A stretch of DNA of 15,656 bases from UBA8752 sp965659115 (GTDB lineage: Bacteria > Bacteroidota > Bacteroidia > Flavobacteriales_D > Sanyastnellaceae). The notes under the pieces are model-generated. The model worked only from the letters and a program-made list of their open reading frames with translations, made no database searches and was not told the origin of the DNA. Both the position numbers and the translations under genes were made by a program. Position 1 is the stretch's first letter; each line of letters opens with the position of its first letter. Below are positions 12,458-15,656 of this stretch, piece after piece. The stretch covers positions 1-15,656 of the forward strand of contig CBFHUP010000057.1 in NCBI GenBank assembly GCA_965659115.1, given 5' to 3'.

Positions 12458-13441
12458 TCAATATTGGGGGTGGACGGGTGCATTGTCGAGGATGCCTTCA
12501 ATGCGTTCCATGACCGGGTCTGTCAACAAAGCCACGGTTTCTGCAGCTTGGAGGTTTTCTTCGAGTTGGCTGGGCTTGGTGGCACCCAGTAAGACTGTGG
12601 AGACCCGTGGGTTTTTCAAACACCAGGCCAATGCCAGCTTGGTGATGCTGGTGCCCAAATCGCCGGCAAGTTCGCCGAGGGCGGCCACTTTTTGGAGGTT
12701 GGACTCGGTGAGCATGCGGTCGGCCATCCATTGGAGTTCATCCCTTTTCAGCCGCACGTCTGCTGGAGCTCCGCCGTTGTATTTGCCCGTCAAAATGCCC
12801 GATGCCAATGGGCTCCAAATGGTGGTGCCCAGCCCCACTGTGCGGTACACGTCTTGGTATTCAACTTCCACTTTGCGGCGGACAAACATGTTGTATTGTG
12901 GCTGTTCTACCACCGGCCCTATGAGGTGATGTCGCTCCGCAATGCGGTGGGCATCCATGATTTCCGCGGCACTCCATTCACTGGTTCCCCAGTACAGGAT
13001 TTTGCCCTGTTGAATCAACTGATGCATGGTCCACACCGTCTCTTCCATGGGCGTTTGTTTGTCGGGTCGGTGGCAGAAAAACAGGTCCAGATAGTCGACC
13101 CGCAATCGTTTGAGGGCATCGTGGCAGGCCTCTGTGACATGCTTGCGGTGAAGCCCGCGTTGGGTCGGCAGTTTTCCGCCGGCGCCAAAAAACACCTTGG
13201 AAGACACGCACCAAGTGTCCCGCGGCCAGTCGCGCTGCGCCAGAAGACGGCCCATGACCTCTTCGGAAGCGCCGTTGGCGTAGACCTCGGCATTGTCAAA
13301 GAAATTCACCCCGGCATCGTAGGCCATGTCCAGCAGACGCCCGCTGGTCGTGTCTTCGATTTGGTTGCCAAAGGTGATCCAACTTCCAAAGGAGAGTTCG
13401 GAGAGTTGCAACCCACTGTTTCCAAGCCTGCGGTATTCCAT
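12458..13441 (-). CDS. Aldo/keto reductase, Kv-beta-like (YghZ/AKR6-14 type)
   Basis: This cytosolic NADPH-dependent reductase probably acts on aldehydes or ketones; the physiological substrate cannot be told. The 327-residue TIM barrel has a full catalytic tetrad: Asp49 and Tyr54 in FFDNAEVYANGASEEVMG (47-64), Lys82 in VSSKVFF (79-85) and His124 in FFCHRPD (121-127). TSEWSA (153-158), QPQYNMF (180-186) and WSPLASGILTGKY (209-221) are typical of the potassium-channel beta-subunit-like branch, as is ALAWCLKNPRVSTVLLGATKPSQLEEN (270-296 region). It is the first gene of the minus-strand run with trmD three bases downstream. TAAATTCG lies five bases before the ATG and may be its -7 promoter element. 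It is divergent from ppc across 99 bases. Confidence 0.94.
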   Translation of the reverse strand: MEYRRLGNSGLQLSELSFGSWITFGNQIEDTTSGRLLDMAYDAGVNFFDNAEVYANGASEEVMGRLLAQRDWPRDTWCVSSKVFFGAGGKLPTQRGLHRKHVTEACHDALKRLRVDYLDLFFCHRPDKQTPMEETVWTMHQLIQQGKILYWGTSEWSAAEIMDAHRIAERHHLIGPVVEQPQYNMFVRRKVEVEYQDVYRTVGLGTTIWSPLASGILTGKYNGGAPADVRLKRDELQWMADRMLTESNLQKVAALGELAGDLGTSITKLALAWCLKNPRVSTVLLGATKPSQLEENLQAAETVALLTDPVMERIEGILDNAPVHPQY

Positions 13442-13446
13442 GGGGG

Positions 13447-13454
13447 CGAATTTA
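13447..13454 (-). promoter_or_regulatory. Candidate -7 promoter element before the aldo/keto reductase gene
   Basis: On the minus strand this reads TAAATTCG, one mismatch from TAnnTTTG, and ends five bases before the ATG, the same placement as the element before aroC. No clear TTG is found at the right distance upstream. If real it would give a leaderless message for the reductase-trmD unit. Confidence 0.3.
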
Positions 13455-13540
13455 CGGGGGTGGGCTTGGGGAACATGCGGCGGGTTTCATTGTAGTTTTA
13501 GTGCGTCGGCAATGTTCCGACTCCTCAACCTTTCTTTCCC

Positions 13541-15656
13541 ATGGAGAATACGCCCTACACCGCGGCGGTGGCCCGCCCTTTCGAGGTATACAACAGCATT
13601 TTTTTGACGCTCCCCTTGGACGGGATCCGGGGAACGGGTGTGCAAGTGCCCCTGTTCCAGGAGACGTGTCGCAAGGCCTTGGCCCAGGGAGACTCGCCGC
13701 GAGAAGTCGTAGAAGGATACTTCACACAGGCTGGGATTGCACCGGAGGAGCAGGCCGGAGTGTTGTTTCGGTTCATTCAATACATCGAGCGGCAGGTGGT
13801 GCTGGTCGATGCTCTGGAAGATGCGCGATACGAGCGGCTCAACGATTTGCAAGGGGCTGAATCCCTGACCGGTTTGCTTCCGAGGATCGAGCGCCGAGAC
13901 CTTCAATCGGAGCTCAAGGCGGCCATGGTGGCGCAGCGTGTGCGCATTGTGCTCACGGCCCACCCCACGCAATTCTACCCGGGCTCGGCCTTGGGCATCA
14001 TCACGGATTTGACGGAAGTGGTGCGCCGCGGGGATTTTGAAGGAGCCCGCGACCTGCTGCACCAACTGGGGCTGACTCCTTTTTTCCAGGAGCAGGCGCC
14101 CACGCCTTATGATGAAGCCGTCCGGCAGGGTTGGTACTTGGAGCACGTTTTTTATCCGGCAATGCCCGCTTTGGTGATGCGAATGGGGGCAGCAGCAGAG
14201 GTGGACCCCATGGATGTGGCGGCGGCTTTTGACATTGGTTTTTGGCCCGGAGGCGACCGGGACGGCAATCCTTTTGTGGATGCGGAGACCACTTTGCGGG
14301 TGGCGAGCCGGCTGCGTTTGATGTTGCTGCGCTGCTACCGCCGCGAATTGAGGGCCTTGAGGCGGCGCATCACGTTCAAGGGCGTTCAAGGCATGTTGGA
14401 TGCTGTTCAGTCCTTGGTGGAAGCGGCATTGATGTCCAAGGATGTCGGGTTTGATGTAGAAGCGGCCTTGTCCAACCTCAACGATGTAGAGCAGTCGGTG
14501 CGCCTCAACTATGGAGGCTTGCATGTGTTGGAAATCCAAAGGTTGCGGGTGGCCTTGGCCATGTTTGGCCAACACTTCGCTTCCATTGATGTGCGCCAAG
14601 ACAGCCGCGTGCTCAGGCGCGCAGCGGAGGCCATGGGCATCGCAGGAGACGATGTTTCGGCTTTGATGGCCATGAAGACGACCCATGTTGCGGCAGATGT
14701 GTCCGATGATGTGGAGCGCGATGCGGTGGAGGTTATGGCTGCCATTCGCGACATTCAAATGTCCAATGGTGTCGAGGGCTGCCACCGGTTCATTATCAGC
14801 AACTGCCGGGGAGCCTCGGACATTGCGCGCCTCTTTGCTTTGGCCCGAACCACGTTTGACGGAGACGCGGTGCCCCTGGATTTGGTCCCTCTGTTCGAGA
14901 CGGTCGACGACCTCGCAGCGGCGCCAGAGGCCATGCGAACTTTGTTGTCTGATCCGGCCTATCGCGCCCATGTGGCGCAGCGCGGGGACCGACAAACCGT
15001 GATGTTGGGCTTTAGTGATGGTACCAAGGACGGAGGCTATTTGCGGGCCAATTGGTCGATTCACCAGGCCAAGGAAACGGTGTCGCAAGCCTGTTCTGAA
15101 GCGGGGGTCGAGGTGGTCTTTTTTGATGGCCGTGGTGGTCCGCCTGCCCGTGGCGGAGGAAATACCCACCGGTTTTATGCATCCCTCGGCCCAGATGTCG
15201 ATACACGAGAGGTGCAGACGACCATTCAAGGTCAGTCCATCAGTTCCAATTTTGGGACCCCCCAAAGCGCGGGCTACAATTTGGAACTGCTCTTTACAGC
15301 TGGTCTGCAGCACCGGTTGATTGACCCCGAAAAGTCCAGATGGACCCCCACACAGCGTTCCTTGATGAACATGTTGGCCGAGCGCAGCTATGCCGAGTAT
15401 AACGCGCTCAAGGCCCGTCCTGAGTTCATGGATTACTTGCAGACATACGGCACGCTCAAGTACTACGGCGAAACGAACATTGCCAGCCGTCCAACGCGCC
15501 GCAAAAAGTCGGGACCGCTCACCCTTGATGACCTCCGCGCCATTCCTTTTGTGGGGTCATGGAGCCAGCTCAAGCAGAACGTCCCCGGGTTCTTTGGAAT
15601 CGGAACGGCGCTGCAGGTTTTGGAGCAGGAGGGAAGGTTGGAGGATGCCGCGGCCT
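13541..15656 (+). CDS. ppc: Phosphoenolpyruvate carboxylase, C-terminus cut by window edge
   Basis: PEP carboxylase adds bicarbonate to phosphoenolpyruvate to make oxaloacetate, refilling the TCA cycle. The 705 codons present, with no stop before the edge, contain VLTAHPTQ (137-144, with the catalytic His at 141), WPGGDRDGNPFV (loop after residue 230), MLGFSDGTKDGGYLRANW (488-505, Lys496), FFDGRGGPPARGGG (527-540, Arg531), TIQGQSISSNFG, NIASRPTRRK (Arg650) and LRAIPFVGSWSQLKQNVPGF. The E. coli enzyme is 883 residues; about 130-150 residues seem to be missing past the edge. Two motif changes stand out: the usual FHGRGG is FDGRGG, and HPTE is HPTQ. I recall similar loops in other Bacteroidota PEPCs, so this may be a lineage form rather than loss of function. 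The ATG at 13541 is preferred; no Shine-Dalgarno is seen, and TAGTTTTA about 50 bases upstream is a weak -7 candidate. Confidence 0.95.
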   Translation, partial: MENTPYTAAVARPFEVYNSIFLTLPLDGIRGTGVQVPLFQETCRKALAQGDSPREVVEGYFTQAGIAPEEQAGVLFRFIQYIERQVVLVDALEDARYERLNDLQGAESLTGLLPRIERRDLQSELKAAMVAQRVRIVLTAHPTQFYPGSALGIITDLTEVVRRGDFEGARDLLHQLGLTPFFQEQAPTPYDEAVRQGWYLEHVFYPAMPALVMRMGAAAEVDPMDVAAAFDIGFWPGGDRDGNPFVDAETTLRVASRLRLMLLRCYRRELRALRRRITFKGVQGMLDAVQSLVEAALMSKDVGFDVEAALSNLNDVEQSVRLNYGGLHVLEIQRLRVALAMFGQHFASIDVRQDSRVLRRAAEAMGIAGDDVSALMAMKTTHVAADVSDDVERDAVEVMAAIRDIQMSNGVEGCHRFIISNCRGASDIARLFALARTTFDGDAVPLDLVPLFETVDDLAAAPEAMRTLLSDPAYRAHVAQRGDRQTVMLGFSDGTKDGGYLRANWSIHQAKETVSQACSEAGVEVVFFDGRGGPPARGGGNTHRFYASLGPDVDTREVQTTIQGQSISSNFGTPQSAGYNLELLFTAGLQHRLIDPEKSRWTPTQRSLMNMLAERSYAEYNALKARPEFMDYLQTYGTLKYYGETNIASRPTRRKKSGPLTLDDLRAIPFVGSWSQLKQNVPGFFGIGTALQVLEQEGRLEDAAA

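Noticed and set aside
13470..13518. GGAACAT and ATGTTCC inverted copies between the aldo/keto reductase and ppc genes
   Set aside because: A 7-base dyad with a 35-base spacer is likely to occur by chance in a 99-base gap, and nothing else marks it as an operator.
13487..15313. 608-codon open frame on the minus strand opposite ppc
   Set aside because: It is a shadow of ppc, whose plus-strand translation carries all PEP carboxylase motifs. The antisense product is rich in His, Gln and Arg with no recognisable domain, as expected from a GC-biased complement.

Overview
The window reads as ordinary chromosomal DNA of a Bacteroidota bacterium, probably in or near the Flavobacteriales. The evidence is a PorE-like TPR/propeller/OmpA protein, a secreted FG-GAP protein with the tandem Cys repeat often seen in that group, a fused formiminotransferase-cyclodeaminase, TAnnTTTG-type -7 elements close to start codons, and little use of Shine-Dalgarno sites. 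By eye the DNA is GC-rich (above half), which is high for that order, so placement below phylum is tentative. I see no tRNA, rRNA, CRISPR array, transposase, phage or defence genes. Ten genes fill the window, two of them cut by its edges, and no gap exceeds about 100 bases.

Layout: (1) 1-4507, minus strand: aroC (chorismate synthase), then an acidic amino acid:cation symporter, then an OmpA-family periplasmic protein cut by the left edge. The last two overlap by an ATGA. (2) 4587-10484, plus strand, divergent from aroC: hutI, a large secreted FG-GAP/ASPIC protein with a Cys-repeat and dockerin-like tail, then ftcD. (3) 10530-13441, minus strand, convergent with ftcD: an aldo/keto reductase, trmD and rplS in a tight order, then a strong hairpin, then a cutC-like gene. 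(4) 13541 to the right edge, plus strand: a phosphoenolpyruvate carboxylase missing its C-terminus.

How the genes may work together: HutI makes N-formimino-glutamate, and FtcD moves the formimino group to tetrahydrofolate and releases glutamate, so these two are the end of histidine breakdown. A glutamate/aspartate-type symporter and anaplerotic PEP carboxylase lie nearby, but a functional link with them is only inference. The PorE-like protein and the large secreted protein both point to an elaborate cell surface, possibly with a type IX secretion system.

No clearly new multi-gene system was found. The points most worth a second look are the chimeric secreted protein placed between hutI and ftcD, its tail that ends in a dockerin-like motif rather than a recognisable type IX sorting domain, the PorE-like architecture, the Asp in place of the usual His in the PEP carboxylase active-site loop, the divergent CutC, and likely leaderless starts.
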